In this document: positions 8,779-17,488 of the stretch, in pieces
Layout: every line of letters starts with the position of its first letter
Numbering within the stretch: position 1 is the stretch's first letter
Assembly: GCF_021184045.1 (NCBI RefSeq)
Contig: NZ_CP073710.1
Location: forward strand, 1,808,685 to 1,872,684
Length of the DNA: 64,000 nucleotides
Direction: 5' to 3'
Origin: Methanococcoides orientis
GTDB lineage: Archaea; Halobacteriota; Methanosarcinia; Methanosarcinales; Methanosarcinaceae
Notes under the pieces: model-generated
The model's input: only the letters and a program-made list of their open reading frames with translations
Told to the model about the DNA's origin: nothing
Database searches by the model: none
Made by a program: the position numbers and the translations under genes

Positions 8779-9684
8779 ATGGAACCACTCATGGGCATGG
8801 GTGTTTTAGCACTTATGGGTGCTGCCGCAACTATTGCTGGCACAACTGAGGATCTTGAATCTGATGTCGGATCTCAGAGTAACCCAAATTCACAAGTGCA
8901 ATTAGCACCCCAGATGATGTACCCACACAGGATCTATAATAAGGCAATTTCCGGTGAACCACCATCGAATGCATTGATCTGTGCTATTGGCGGAACCGTG
9001 GCATCTGTATTGATGACCGCTGGTCTGTCCGTGGTCTTTGCTATCGCTGTTGGTGCGCTCATTGCTACAGCAGTACATGGAACATATTCTATTACGTCTT
9101 ACATGGGACGTACTGCAAGTCAGAAACGTTTCAGACAACCAATATATCTTGATATTATCCGATCACACACGCCGGTGATCATGGGATATGCATTCATTAC
9201 AACATTCTGTATCCTTGTTGTATCATACATTATGGTAGCTGTTCTCGGACACCCATTCCCACTTGCACTCATTGCATTCATTTGGGGAATCACCGTCGGA
9301 GCTATCGGTTCATCAACTGGTGATGTTCACTATGGTGCAGAACGTGAATTCCAGAACGTCGAGTTCGGATCAGGTCTTAACGCTGCAAACTCCGGTAACA
9401 TTGTAAGGAAAGCAGAATCAGGACTTCGTAACGGTATCGACAATTCATGGTTCTGTGCAAAGTTCGGAGGACCAGTAACTGGTCTCGCATTCGGTATGAC
9501 CGTTTTCTTAAGCGGTTGGATCACAGTTGTTTTTGACCCTGCAATGAGCATCACAATGGGATGGCTTTCAGTTGTAGCAGGAGCAGTTCTTGTATTACTT
9601 ATGATCATCTGGAACAGAAGGATCGAAGTAGCAGCACGTGAGGCATACGGACCTTACAAGGAAGACGAGGAGGTCGCTGCATGA
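8779..9684 (+). CDS. mtrE: Tetrahydromethanopterin S-methyltransferase subunit E
   Basis: 301 residues, a multi-spanning membrane protein with about six hydrophobic helices; N-terminal [21 protein letters not shown] is typical of MtrE. It is part of the sodium-pumping complex that moves a methyl group from methyl-tetrahydrosarcinapterin to coenzyme M. MtrE with MtrC and MtrD forms the membrane module. It is the first gene of mtrEDCBAFGH and overlaps mtrD by 4 bp. Confidence 0.97.
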   Translation: MEPLMGMGVLALMGAAATIAGTTEDLESDVGSQSNPNSQVQLAPQMMYPHRIYNKAISGEPPSNALICAIGGTVASVLMTAGLSVVFAIAVGALIATAVHGTYSITSYMGRTASQKRFRQPIYLDIIRSHTPVIMGYAFITTFCILVVSYIMVAVLGHPFPLALIAFIWGITVGAIGSSTGDVHYGAEREFQNVEFGSGLNAANSGNIVRKAESGLRNGIDNSWFCAKFGGPVTGLAFGMTVFLSGWITVVFDPAMSITMGWLSVVAGAVLVLLMIIWNRRIEVAAREAYGPYKEDEEVAA

Positions 9685-10400
9685 TAGATATAGCAGGAAT
9701 TCTCGCAGAGAATATAGCATACATAGTAATGGTCACCCTTGGTGGCATGTTAATTTCATGGAGTGTTCACTTCGTGCCTGTAGGTGGAGCACCTGCAGCT
9801 ATGGCACAGGCAACTGGTATTGGTACCGGTACTGTCCAGCTGGCAGCAGGAGCAGGTCTTACCGGACTTGTCACCGCAGGAGCAGTTATGAACGTCAGCG
9901 ACAGTGTTGCACTGGTAGTCGCATCCGGCGCAGTCGGCGCAATGATCATGATCGCTGTAACAATGATCGTCGGTACATGGGTATACGTTTATGGAGTTGG
10001 TGTACCACCAGCATCCGCAAAGGTAGACTACGACCCGATCACAAAGGACAGGCAGGACCTCTATGTATCCCAGGGTACAGAGGGACACGGACTTCCAACC
10101 GTTTCATACGTAAGTGGTGTTATCGGTGGAGCTCTTGGTGGTATTGGTGGAGCTATGATCTACTACGCACTTATGAGCACAAGCACAACCCTGAGCCAGA
10201 GTGACCTTGTAGCACTCGCAAGTATATTCGCAGTGGGTATCTTCTTCGTGAATGCGGTTATCCCTTCATACAACATTGGAGGAACCATCGAAGGATTCCA
10301 CGACCCTAAGTTCAAGAAATGGCCAAAGGCAGTAGTCGCATCCTTTGTAGCAACATTGATGTGCGCATTTGTCGGTGTAATGACAATCGGAGGTCTCTAA
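9681..10400 (+). CDS. mtrD: Tetrahydromethanopterin S-methyltransferase subunit D
   Basis: 239 residues, hydrophobic, about six membrane helices with Gly/Ala-rich packing (for example [31 protein letters not shown] split over two helices). It is a core subunit of the sodium-translocating module. It starts inside the mtrE stop (ATGA) and ends one base before mtrC, so translation is coupled. Confidence 0.97.
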   Translation: MIDIAGILAENIAYIVMVTLGGMLISWSVHFVPVGGAPAAMAQATGIGTGTVQLAAGAGLTGLVTAGAVMNVSDSVALVVASGAVGAMIMIAVTMIVGTWVYVYGVGVPPASAKVDYDPITKDRQDLYVSQGTEGHGLPTVSYVSGVIGGALGGIGGAMIYYALMSTSTTLSQSDLVALASIFAVGIFFVNAVIPSYNIGGTIEGFHDPKFKKWPKAVVASFVATLMCAFVGVMTIGGL

Positions 10401-10401
10401 G

Positions 10402-11214
10402 ATGTCAGCAGGAGGAGCTGGTGGAGAAGCCACCGGAGGTATTCCACAGAACACATTGATCGCTGTCGGAGCGCTTGGCGGACTCATTGCCGCATACGCA
10501 GGACACTTCCTTGTACAGGCTGCAGGACCAGCATTCGCATTTATTGGCGCTCTTGGAGCGATCTGTGCGATCGTTTGGGGCGGTGCAGCAGTAAGACGTG
10601 TAGCAAGCTACGGTCTTGGTACCGGTGTACCATCCATTGGTATGATGGCACTTGGTATGGGAGTTGTCGCATCTATGTTCGGACTTGCCGTTGGTGGCAT
10701 TGCCGGACCTATCGTCGCATTCATAACAGCATCCATTATTGGACTCGTTATTGGTGCACTCGCTAACAGAGTACTTGGAATGGGTATTCCTATTATGGAA
10801 CAGTCCATGACAGAGATCGCTGGAGCAGGCGCACTTACCATCATTGGACTCAGTGTCGCAATGACAGGTACTTTCATGTTCGATGCTGTACTGGAAACCG
10901 TTGTAGCAACAGGATACATCGCTGTGATCTTCATCGCAGGCGGTATGGCGATCCTTCACCCATTCAATGCAAACCTTGGTCCTGATGAACAGCAGGACAG
11001 GACACTCACAACAGGTGTTGAGAAAGGTGCTATCGCAATGATCGTTGCAGGTATCGTCGCAACTGTATCAACCGATGCATCAGCTATACCAACTATCGTG
11101 ATCGGTATTGCTCTGTGGTATGTTGCATTCAGGAAATACGTTGAACTCGTTAACAGGGACGCATACAAGGTACTTGGAACAGGTCTCCTGCCATCCGAGG
11201 AGGAATTAGAATGA
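10402..11214 (+). CDS. mtrC: Tetrahydromethanopterin S-methyltransferase subunit C
   Basis: 270 residues, integral membrane protein with about seven hydrophobic helices and a short polar C-terminus ending SEEELE. Sequence, position and size match MtrC. With MtrD and MtrE it makes up the membrane part that couples methyl transfer to sodium export. It overlaps mtrB by 4 bp. A long opposite-strand open frame over this gene is a composition artefact. Confidence 0.97.
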   Translation: MSAGGAGGEATGGIPQNTLIAVGALGGLIAAYAGHFLVQAAGPAFAFIGALGAICAIVWGGAAVRRVASYGLGTGVPSIGMMALGMGVVASMFGLAVGGIAGPIVAFITASIIGLVIGALANRVLGMGIPIMEQSMTEIAGAGALTIIGLSVAMTGTFMFDAVLETVVATGYIAVIFIAGGMAILHPFNANLGPDEQQDRTLTTGVEKGAIAMIVAGIVATVSTDASAIPTIVIGIALWYVAFRKYVELVNRDAYKVLGTGLLPSEEELE

Positions 11215-11534
11215 GCATGGTACACGTAGCACCAGAAGCACATCTTGTACTGGACCCACTTACATCAGTCCTTGCAGAAGAGCGTGAAGACATCATCTGT
11301 TACTCAATGGATCCAGTCATGGAACAGATCGATGAACTTGACAAGATCGCTGATGATCTGATCAATTCACTCTCACCTGACAGGAAGCTATTGAACTCAT
11401 ACCCAGGAAGGGAACAGACAGCACTCAAAGCCGGTTTCTACGGTAACACTTTCTATGGTGTTGTTGTCGGTCTGATCTTCTCAGGTATGGTTGCATTGGC
11501 TATTTACATACTCAGTCTGATCGGAGGATTCTAA
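11211..11534 (+). CDS. mtrB: Tetrahydromethanopterin S-methyltransferase subunit B
   Basis: 107 residues: a soluble N-terminal part followed by one C-terminal membrane helix (about 81-104, [22 protein letters not shown]). It starts within the mtrC stop. MtrB is a small accessory subunit of the complex whose exact role is unclear. Confidence 0.95.
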   Translation: MSMVHVAPEAHLVLDPLTSVLAEEREDIICYSMDPVMEQIDELDKIADDLINSLSPDRKLLNSYPGREQTALKAGFYGNTFYGVVVGLIFSGMVALAIYILSLIGGF

Positions 11535-11535
11535 T

Positions 11536-12261
11536 ATGGCAGATAAAAGAGAACCAGCAGATGGTTGGCCAACCCTCAAAGGTGAATATGAGATAGGGGA
11601 CGTTAAGAACTGCGTCGCAGTCATCACCTGTGGATCACACCTGCCAGGAGCACCTCAATTAGAAGCAGGAGCTGCTATCACAGGTCCATGTAAAACAGAG
11701 AACCTTGGTCTGGAAAAAGTAGTTGCACAGATTATCTCAAACCCTAACATCAGATTCCTCATTGTAACAGGTTCTGAAGTAAAGGGACACATTACTGGTG
11801 AAGCATTCATGATGATCCACAAGAACGGTGTCAGTGACAACCGTATTGTTGGAGCAACAGGTGCAATTCCATATGTTGAGAACCTGAGCGATGAAGCAGT
11901 CGAAAGGTTCCAGCAACAGGTAGAGCCTATCGAAATGATCGGTACCGAAGATATGGGACAGATCATTGCAAAGATAAAGGAATGTGTAGCAAAAGACCCT
12001 GGAGCCTTTGATGCTGAACCTATGCTCATCGAAGTCGGCGAAGCTGGCGGCGAAGAGGAAGAAGAGGCTGGCGGACTTAAGCCAATGGCAGCTGAGATCG
12101 CAACCATCAGGAACAGGATCCTTGACATTGACAGGGAAATGGTCATTGCCGGTAACTGGAACAAGTACCACGCAGGTGTACACGCGGGTAAGGTCGAAGG
12201 TATCATGATCGGTCTTGCAATTACGCTGTCACTACTTGGCCTATTGTTATTCGGGAGGTAA
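11536..12261 (+). CDS. mtrA: Tetrahydromethanopterin S-methyltransferase subunit A (corrinoid protein)
   Basis: 241 residues. MtrA carries the corrinoid that accepts the methyl group from MtrH. The segment [13 protein letters not shown] holds His85, the counterpart of the cobalt-ligating His84 of Methanothermobacter MtrA. An acidic linker (EEEEEAGG, about residues 172-180) precedes the C-terminal region, which ends in a single membrane helix (about 218-240). It lies one base after mtrB. Confidence 0.97.
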   Translation: MADKREPADGWPTLKGEYEIGDVKNCVAVITCGSHLPGAPQLEAGAAITGPCKTENLGLEKVVAQIISNPNIRFLIVTGSEVKGHITGEAFMMIHKNGVSDNRIVGATGAIPYVENLSDEAVERFQQQVEPIEMIGTEDMGQIIAKIKECVAKDPGAFDAEPMLIEVGEAGGEEEEEAGGLKPMAAEIATIRNRILDIDREMVIAGNWNKYHAGVHAGKVEGIMIGLAITLSLLGLLLFGR

Positions 12262-12266
12262 TTGAC

Positions 12267-12503
12267 ATGGCAGAAGAAATAGAAGGACAAGGAGTCCCAA
12301 TGGTCATCAGCCCACAGATGGGCGCCATTGAAAGCGTTGTCGAAAGAATTCGATACAGGGCTCAGCTTATTGCAAGGAACCAGAAGCTCGACTCCGGAGT
12401 TAATGCTACAGCTGCAACCGGTTTCATTGTCGGTTTCGCATTTGCAGTGCTTATGGTACTGATACTCCCATTGATCATCTGGCAAGTAGGTGGTGTAATA
12501 TGA
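12267..12503 (+). CDS. mtrF: Tetrahydromethanopterin S-methyltransferase subunit F
   Basis: 78 residues. The N-terminal two thirds ([20 protein letters not shown], then [18 protein letters not shown]) resemble the linker part of MtrA, and the C-terminus is one membrane helix. It overlaps mtrG by 4 bp. Small accessory subunit of the Mtr complex. Confidence 0.95.
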   Translation: MAEEIEGQGVPMVISPQMGAIESVVERIRYRAQLIARNQKLDSGVNATAATGFIVGFAFAVLMVLILPLIIWQVGGVI

Positions 12504-12727
12504 GCGATGGAAAAAGCGCAACAGCAAGTGTTGTAACAGACCCTGCAGATTTCAACGAGGTTCTTGAGAAGCTCAATGAGATCGACGAAAAGATCGAATT
12601 CGTAAACAGTGAGATCGCACAGAGGATCGGAAAGAAAGTAGGAAGAGACATAGGAATCATATACGGAGCAGTCGCTGGTATATTGATGTTCCTCATCTAC
12701 ATTTCAATATCCCCGATACTCATCTGA
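12500..12727 (+). CDS. mtrG: Tetrahydromethanopterin S-methyltransferase subunit G
   Basis: 75 residues: a short heptad-like helix ([27 protein letters not shown]) followed by one C-terminal membrane helix ([20 protein letters not shown]). This matches MtrG, a small helical subunit of the complex. Translationally coupled to mtrF, and 14 bp before mtrH, which has a GAGGT ribosome-binding site. Confidence 0.95.
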   Translation: MSDGKSATASVVTDPADFNEVLEKLNEIDEKIEFVNSEIAQRIGKKVGRDIGIIYGAVAGILMFLIYISISPILI

Positions 12728-12741
12728 TAAGAGGTAATAAC

Positions 12742-13698
12742 ATGTTTAAATTTGACAAGAAACAGGAAGTATTCGAGGTTGGAGGCGTCAAGTTCGGCGG
12801 TCAGCCTGGCCAGTACCCAACAGTTCTGATCGGTTCAATGTTCTACAACAGACACAACATCGTGACCGACGAAGATGAGGGAGTTTTCAACAAGGAAGCA
12901 GCAGACAATCTCTGGAACCACATGCTTGAGATGACTGACGTAACCGGTAACCCATGTGTTAACCAGATCGTCGGTGAAACACCACAGGCAATCAAGAAGT
13001 ACATCGACTGGTTCGTTGCAGAGGATGATAAGACACCATTCCTTATCGACTCTTCAGCAGGAGAAGTACGTGCAGCAGCAGCTGAGTACGTAACAGAGAT
13101 CGGTGTAGCTGACAGGGCTATCTACAACTCTATCAACGGTAGTATCCACGACGATGAGATCGAGGCTATCAGAAAGAGTGACATCGATGCTTCAATCGTC
13201 CTTGCATTCAACGCAACAGACCCAACCGTCAAAGGAAAGCTCGAAGTCCTTGAGTCCGGTGGACCAGGTCAGAGCATGGGTATGCTCGACATCGCAAAGG
13301 ACTGTGGAATCACAAAGCCACTCGTAGACGTAGCTGCAACTCCACTCGGAGCAGGTGCAGGTGCATCCATGAGAGCAGTCGTCGCTGTAAAGGGACACTT
13401 CGGTCTCCCTGTTGGCGGTGGATACCACAACCTTGCATCCGCATGGGACTGGATGAAGGAATACAAGAAGCAGTTCGAAACAAAAGAACAGCGCAAGGCA
13501 GTATACATGCCAGCAGATATCGGAACAAACCTTGTCCCACAGACACTCGGTTCCAACTTCCAGCTGTTCGGTCCTATCGAGAACACTGACACAGTCTACC
13601 CTGCAACCGCACTCGTAGACATCATCCTTGCTGAGACCGCAAAAGAACTCGGTCTTGAAATCATGGATGAGAACCACCCAATCAACAAACTGGTTTAA
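12742..13698 (+). CDS. mtrH: Tetrahydromethanopterin S-methyltransferase subunit H
   Basis: 318 residues, soluble TIM-barrel protein. MtrH transfers the methyl group from methyl-tetrahydrosarcinapterin to the cobalt of MtrA. Conserved blocks include FKFDKKQEVFEVGGVKFGGQ, the GSMFYNRHNIV region and VDVAATPLGAGAG. It is the last gene of the operon and is followed by a T-rich terminator. Confidence 0.97.
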   Translation: MFKFDKKQEVFEVGGVKFGGQPGQYPTVLIGSMFYNRHNIVTDEDEGVFNKEAADNLWNHMLEMTDVTGNPCVNQIVGETPQAIKKYIDWFVAEDDKTPFLIDSSAGEVRAAAAEYVTEIGVADRAIYNSINGSIHDDEIEAIRKSDIDASIVLAFNATDPTVKGKLEVLESGGPGQSMGMLDIAKDCGITKPLVDVAATPLGAGAGASMRAVVAVKGHFGLPVGGGYHNLASAWDWMKEYKKQFETKEQRKAVYMPADIGTNLVPQTLGSNFQLFGPIENTDTVYPATALVDIILAETAKELGLEIMDENHPINKLV

Positions 13699-13705
13699 AC
13701 AAACC

Positions 13706-13730
13706 AGTTTTCTTTTTTTCTCTTTTTTTA
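13706..13730 (+). terminator. T-rich terminator of the mtr operon
   Basis: After the mtrH stop an AAACCAG/CTGGTTT pairing (around 13689-13712) runs into CTTTTTTTCTCTTTTTTT. Archaeal transcription often ends in such T tracts. Confidence 0.65.
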
Positions 13731-13889
13731 TTAACTGAGATTTCAATTCCCCAATCTCGATCTTGCGATCATTACCAGGATCATAAGAGTCGTGAAACTC
13801 CAAGGAATATCCAGACAATAAAGGATTCTTTTGTAAAAATAACATTGTGCATGGATTTTTATTTATACTGTCGCAATTCGTTACACAGC

Positions 13890-14003
13890 ATGAATCAAAA
13901 TAATTTCCTAAGTCGAATTATAGTCCTCATAATCGTTCTTGCAATTATAATGTTGCTACTTTGCCTTGTTATTTGGGAGATAACTGACATGGCAAAAGAA
14001 TAG
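13890..14003 (+). CDS. Candidate 37-residue single-helix membrane microprotein
   Basis: The ATG at 13890 opens a short frame MNQNNFLSRI then IVLIIVLAIIMLLLCLVIWE and ITDMAKE, closed by TAG at 14003. One hydrophobic helix (about residues 10-28) ends in an acidic tail. A TATA box (TTTATTTATACTG, about 13856-13868) lies about 25 bp upstream, which suits a nearly leaderless message. The same TATA spacing and a similar beginning (ATGAATC.AAATAA) recur at the DUF4139 gene at 14155. It is too short for most gene finders. It could instead be a decayed duplicate of the 5' end of the next gene. Confidence 0.45.
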   Translation: MNQNNFLSRIIVLIIVLAIIMLLLCLVIWEITDMAKE

Positions 14004-14154
14004 AATCCAAAGAGGAACTCAATGGCCAACACCCCTCTGCATCCTGATATATTTAAAGCTCCAAAAGCGATTTATAAGACAATAAGATGTACCATTCACA
14101 AAAATAATCACACATCGCAATATTTACTTATACAGTTGAACTTAATTACAACTT

Positions 14155-15606
14155 ATGAATCGAAATAAATTACTAATTATCATCTTTGCTACCATATTCA
14201 TTGCAGGCATGATAGCACTGGCACCAAATGCCATCAAAAATGATGATCCTCTGACCATATCCCACACATCGGTCGTTACAAAGACCCATCCATCCGACCT
14301 CCTGTTCGAACTTGCATCAGCAAGCCCGATGACCGGCAGTACAGAGGTCACAGTCTATAACCAGGACCTTGCACTTGTCAAAGAAAAGAGGGACATTACC
14401 CTCAAGAACGGATACAATCATGTGCAATACAGCGATGTGGCATCCAGGATCGATCCAACCTCCGTGATACTTGAATCCCCGGATGAACCTGGCATATTCG
14501 TGGTAGAGCAGAACTACGAGTACGACCTCGTCAGCAGCAGCAAACTCCTTGACAAATACATCGACCGGGAGATCACAGTCACCGATCCTGAAGGCAATGA
14601 ATACCAGGGAACTTTACTGAGTCATGGGGACGGCATGATACTCAGAACCAGAGATGGAGTTGTTACCCTATCAGAGGTCGCAAAGGTGGAGTACCCCGAC
14701 ATTGCAGGCTTGCTGACCAAGCCCACACTTGTCTGGCAAGTCTATTCTCCTGTTTCTGGAAATCGTGACATATGGACATCCTACCTAACAGGAGGAATGA
14801 GCTGGAAAGCAAACTACATCATAAAAAACAATCCGGATGACAGTATGGTCGATATTGATGGGTGGGTGACCATCGATAACAAGGCAGGAACATCTTTCAA
14901 TGACGCAAGCCTCAAGCTCATTGCAGGAGACATTAACAGGGCATCAAATGATAGGACAGTATTCAGTGGATTCTATTATGATATGGCAGCAACGGATGGT
15001 CCAGCGGAACAGTTCGAAGAGGAGTCCTTCTTCGAGTACCATATGTATACTCTGGACCGTCACACTAACCTGAACGACAACGAAATAAAACAGATATCAC
15101 TGCTTTCCGCAAACAATGTTCCTGTCACCAAAGAATACCTGTATGACGGAGTGCAGGAAGACAAGGTGAGGGTCACCCTTGCAATGAACAATTCTGAAGC
15201 CACCGGTCTTGGGATACCCCTGCCAAAAGGTGTTGTCAGGGTTTACAAGGCAGATTCTCAGAATCAACTCCAGTTCCTTGGAGAAGATTCCATTGACCAC
15301 ACACCTGCTGATGAAAAAATGAGTGTATCGGTAGGATATGCCTTTGACATCATAGGAGAAAGGAAAAGGAGCGAGTACAAGAAGATATCTGACCGCATGT
15401 ACCGTGTAACCAACAACATAGAGTTGCGTAACCACAAGTCAGATGCTGCCACTATCACAGTAGTAGAACATCTAAGCGGAGACTGGGAAATGATATCCAA
15501 TTCACATCATTACACAAAGATAGATTCAAACACTATTGAATTTGAGTTGACAGTACCGGCAGACAGTAGTGCGACCATCACATACACAGAAGAGTATAGC
15601 TATTAA
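14155..15606 (+). CDS. DUF4139 domain protein, membrane-anchored or secreted
   Basis: 483 residues. An N-terminal hydrophobic segment (about 5-24) acts as signal or anchor. The DUF4139 features follow: TEVTVYNQDLALVKEKRDI, the VTLSEVAKVEYPDI strand, PTLVWQVYSP and MSWKANYIIKN, then a beta-rich C-terminal half ending in SATITYTEEYSY. The family occurs in many archaea and bacteria and is of unknown function; an exported, beta-rich protein is all that can be said. A TATA box (TTACTTATACAG, about 14126-14137) lies about 25 bp before the ATG, so the message is probably leaderless or nearly so. Confidence 0.8.
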   Translation: MNRNKLLIIIFATIFIAGMIALAPNAIKNDDPLTISHTSVVTKTHPSDLLFELASASPMTGSTEVTVYNQDLALVKEKRDITLKNGYNHVQYSDVASRIDPTSVILESPDEPGIFVVEQNYEYDLVSSSKLLDKYIDREITVTDPEGNEYQGTLLSHGDGMILRTRDGVVTLSEVAKVEYPDIAGLLTKPTLVWQVYSPVSGNRDIWTSYLTGGMSWKANYIIKNNPDDSMVDIDGWVTIDNKAGTSFNDASLKLIAGDINRASNDRTVFSGFYYDMAATDGPAEQFEEESFFEYHMYTLDRHTNLNDNEIKQISLLSANNVPVTKEYLYDGVQEDKVRVTLAMNNSEATGLGIPLPKGVVRVYKADSQNQLQFLGEDSIDHTPADEKMSVSVGYAFDIIGERKRSEYKKISDRMYRVTNNIELRNHKSDAATITVVEHLSGDWEMISNSHHYTKIDSNTIEFELTVPADSSATITYTEEYSY

Positions 15607-15646
15607 AAAATATTGAAAAGAAAGGCCGCCATTCTTGAGCCACTCA

Positions 15647-15734
15647 TTTTCTTTTCTTTTCTTTTCTTTTCTTTTCTTTTCTTTTATTTTATTTTATTTT
15701 CTTTTATTTTCTTTTATTTTCTTTTCTTTAAATA
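15647..15734. repeat. Pentanucleotide microsatellite TTTTC/TTTTA
   Basis: About 17 tandem units of five bases, first mostly TTTTC and then TTTTA/TTTTC mixtures, fill the gap between the convergent DUF4139 and hdrB genes. On the plus strand it is a long pyrimidine-rich T tract and may serve as terminator. Such tracts change length by slippage. Confidence 0.9.
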
Positions 15735-16625
15735 TCAGGAATCTGACAGTATCTTTTCAAGAAATTCAAGGTCCACTACTGCATTAAGGTCGATCCCCAA
15801 GTCCTCTACAGAATAACCAAGAGCTAATCCCAGAAGCTGTGTGTAGTGGAGCACAGGAATATTGTGAGAGGTACCATTTTTCTCATTAAGGTCCACCTGT
15901 CCAACATCCAGCTGCATATGGCAGAAGGGACATGCGTTCACGATGCAGTCAACTCCTGCAGATTCGATCATGGACAACTTGTGACCAGTAAGTGCAAGAG
16001 CTTCGTCAGGTAATGCGGAACGTACACCTCCACCGGCCCCGCAGCATTCCATCTTATCAGGATACTCCACGCTTTGTGCACCTGTAGCTTCCACAAGTTC
16101 ATCAAAGAACGATGGCCTCTCTACACTTGAACCAATACGTCCTTTAGACGGTTTCAACAGATGGCACCCATAGTGCACAGCAACTCTCAGCTCCAGTGGA
16201 TGAGTAATGATATCACGGATCTTCTCCGAACCTACTTCCTTGTACAAAAATTCAGTGATGTGACGGACATCATGGCTACCCTTGATGCTCCTTCCGATCT
16301 TTCCAAGATGGGTGTTCACGTCTTTTTTAAGCTGCTCATCTGCCTTGACCTCATGATTTGCATCAGCAAGTGAGCCATAGCAACCATTGCAGATCGTTAA
16401 CAGGTCGCGATCCAGCTCTTCAGATAATGCAATGTTCCTGCCGGCCAGGGCAAGCCAGGTGGCTTTGTCAAAGGAACGGAGCACACCCGGAGCAGGACAG
16501 CATGATGCGCCTTTCAGGTCTACACAGTCTACTCCAAGCTTATCAAGGCAGAGCTTCGTGCTCTTTTCAATTCCAGGATAACGATTAGGGATCACACACC
16601 CCAGAAAAAGTGATACATTTGCCAT
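15735..16625 (-). CDS. hdrB: CoB-CoM heterodisulfide reductase subunit B
   Basis: 296 residues with two CCG domains: Cys10, Cys42-Cys43, Cys79, Cys82 and then Cys154, Cys194-Cys195 (CCGAGGG), Cys232, Cys235. In HdrB these hold the non-cubane Fe-S clusters that cleave the CoM-S-S-CoB heterodisulfide. It follows hdrC after 27 bp on the same strand. No hdrA is adjacent, an arrangement known from Methanosarcina. Its stop lies at the edge of the pentanucleotide repeat. Confidence 0.93.
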   Translation of the reverse strand: MANVSLFLGCVIPNRYPGIEKSTKLCLDKLGVDCVDLKGASCCPAPGVLRSFDKATWLALAGRNIALSEELDRDLLTICNGCYGSLADANHEVKADEQLKKDVNTHLGKIGRSIKGSHDVRHITEFLYKEVGSEKIRDIITHPLELRVAVHYGCHLLKPSKGRIGSSVERPSFFDELVEATGAQSVEYPDKMECCGAGGGVRSALPDEALALTGHKLSMIESAGVDCIVNACPFCHMQLDVGQVDLNEKNGTSHNIPVLHYTQLLGLALGYSVEDLGIDLNAVVDLEFLEKILSDS

Positions 16626-16652
16626 ATCTTTACCTCACAGAACTTAAAGACA

Positions 16653-17150
16653 TCATTTTTCGGACATCAATTCATCGAACTTACATGATGCCAGCAATTT
16701 CTTAACCTCTTCCAGCCCTTCAGGGAAACTGTGAACTGTGGGTGGTAGCGGATCAAGCCCCAGAGCTTCTCTTTTTGCCCTGTTCTCTTCGTTAATGGGG
16801 ACAGCATGCCCGTGTTCCAGCAGCAATTCACCCACCATCCGGTGCTCAGGGTAAATGATACCTTCGTGAACAGCAAGTGTGCGTATCTCGAATATAGCAT
16901 CAACAATGTCTATCCCACGAGGGCACCTTTCCTGACAATTGTAACAGGTAGTGCACATCCACAAGGAATCATCAGAAAGAACTGCCGTATCATTCCGTGC
17001 CTTCTTCAGGAGCTTTCTGACATTCAGGCTTGTATGCCTTCCCGAGGGACAGCTACCGCTGCAGACACCACAATGCATACATTTTAAAATGTCAGAGCCG
17101 GTCTTTTCCATTCGGGAAAGTACATTCGGTTCATTTCTGATAGACATCAA
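16653..17150 (-). CDS. hdrC: CoB-CoM heterodisulfide reductase subunit C
   Basis: 165 residues with two 4Fe-4S motifs: Cys24, Cys27, Cys30, Cys34 (CMHCGVCSGSCP) and Cys66, Cys69, Cys72, Cys76 (CTTCYNCQERCP). HdrC passes electrons to HdrB in the soluble heterodisulfide reductase. A minus-strand TATA box (TTTTATAATG, near 17168-17178) lies about 25 bp before the ATG, so the leader is short or absent. Start ATG at 17150 or the adjacent one at 17147. Confidence 0.93.
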   Translation of the reverse strand: MMSIRNEPNVLSRMEKTGSDILKCMHCGVCSGSCPSGRHTSLNVRKLLKKARNDTAVLSDDSLWMCTTCYNCQERCPRGIDIVDAIFEIRTLAVHEGIIYPEHRMVGELLLEHGHAVPINEENRAKREALGLDPLPPTVHSFPEGLEEVKKLLASCKFDELMSEK

Positions 17151-17488
17151 AATGAGTTATAATTTCATACATTATAAAAGATGCCATTGTACACTTTAGT
17201 GAAAACCGTGAAAAGCAATAGTTATATTTGAGTACAGTTATAAGATTTATATACTCTGAATATAACCAGTAACACGATCATTCACACAAGCAGAGAAAAC
17301 TAATAGGCACCGTTTAAATTTATGGGAGCTGGGGGACTTTGACAGATCCAAACGTGTGCTTTTATTGCCAATAGTAGTAGCGATCAGAATAAAAATCAGA
17401 GGTTTCGGCTAAAGGTATATAAATAAGCAAAATGTATAAATAATATAAGACGGAAGAAAGATTCTGTATTCCCAAAGGAAGTGCAGAT
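17151..17488 (+). promoter_or_regulatory. hdrC-glnA divergent intergenic region with glnA promoter and possible NrpR operator
   Basis: Two plus-strand TATA-like boxes lie at 17416-17424 and 17434-17440. A GGAA-N6-TTCT element (17452-17465) sits at the expected transcription start; it differs by one base from the GGAA-N6-TTCC operator described for NrpR in Methanococcus. AAGGAAG at 17475-17481 is the ribosome-binding site. Further upstream, AT-rich boxes at 17241-17252 could serve a longer transcript. Confidence 0.35.

Noticed and set aside
10405..10959. Open reading frame of 184 codons on the minus strand inside mtrC
   Set aside because: It is Cys/Ser/Asn-rich without family likeness and mirrors the codon usage of the hydrophobic plus-strand gene mtrC, which is certain.
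11655..12527. 290-codon minus-strand frame over mtrA, mtrF and mtrG
   Set aside because: Shadow of three certain genes; composition is low in complexity and no motif is present.
15613..15816. Phe/Leu-rich 67-codon plus-strand frame
   Set aside because: It is only the translation of the TTTTC repeat plus hdrB antisense.
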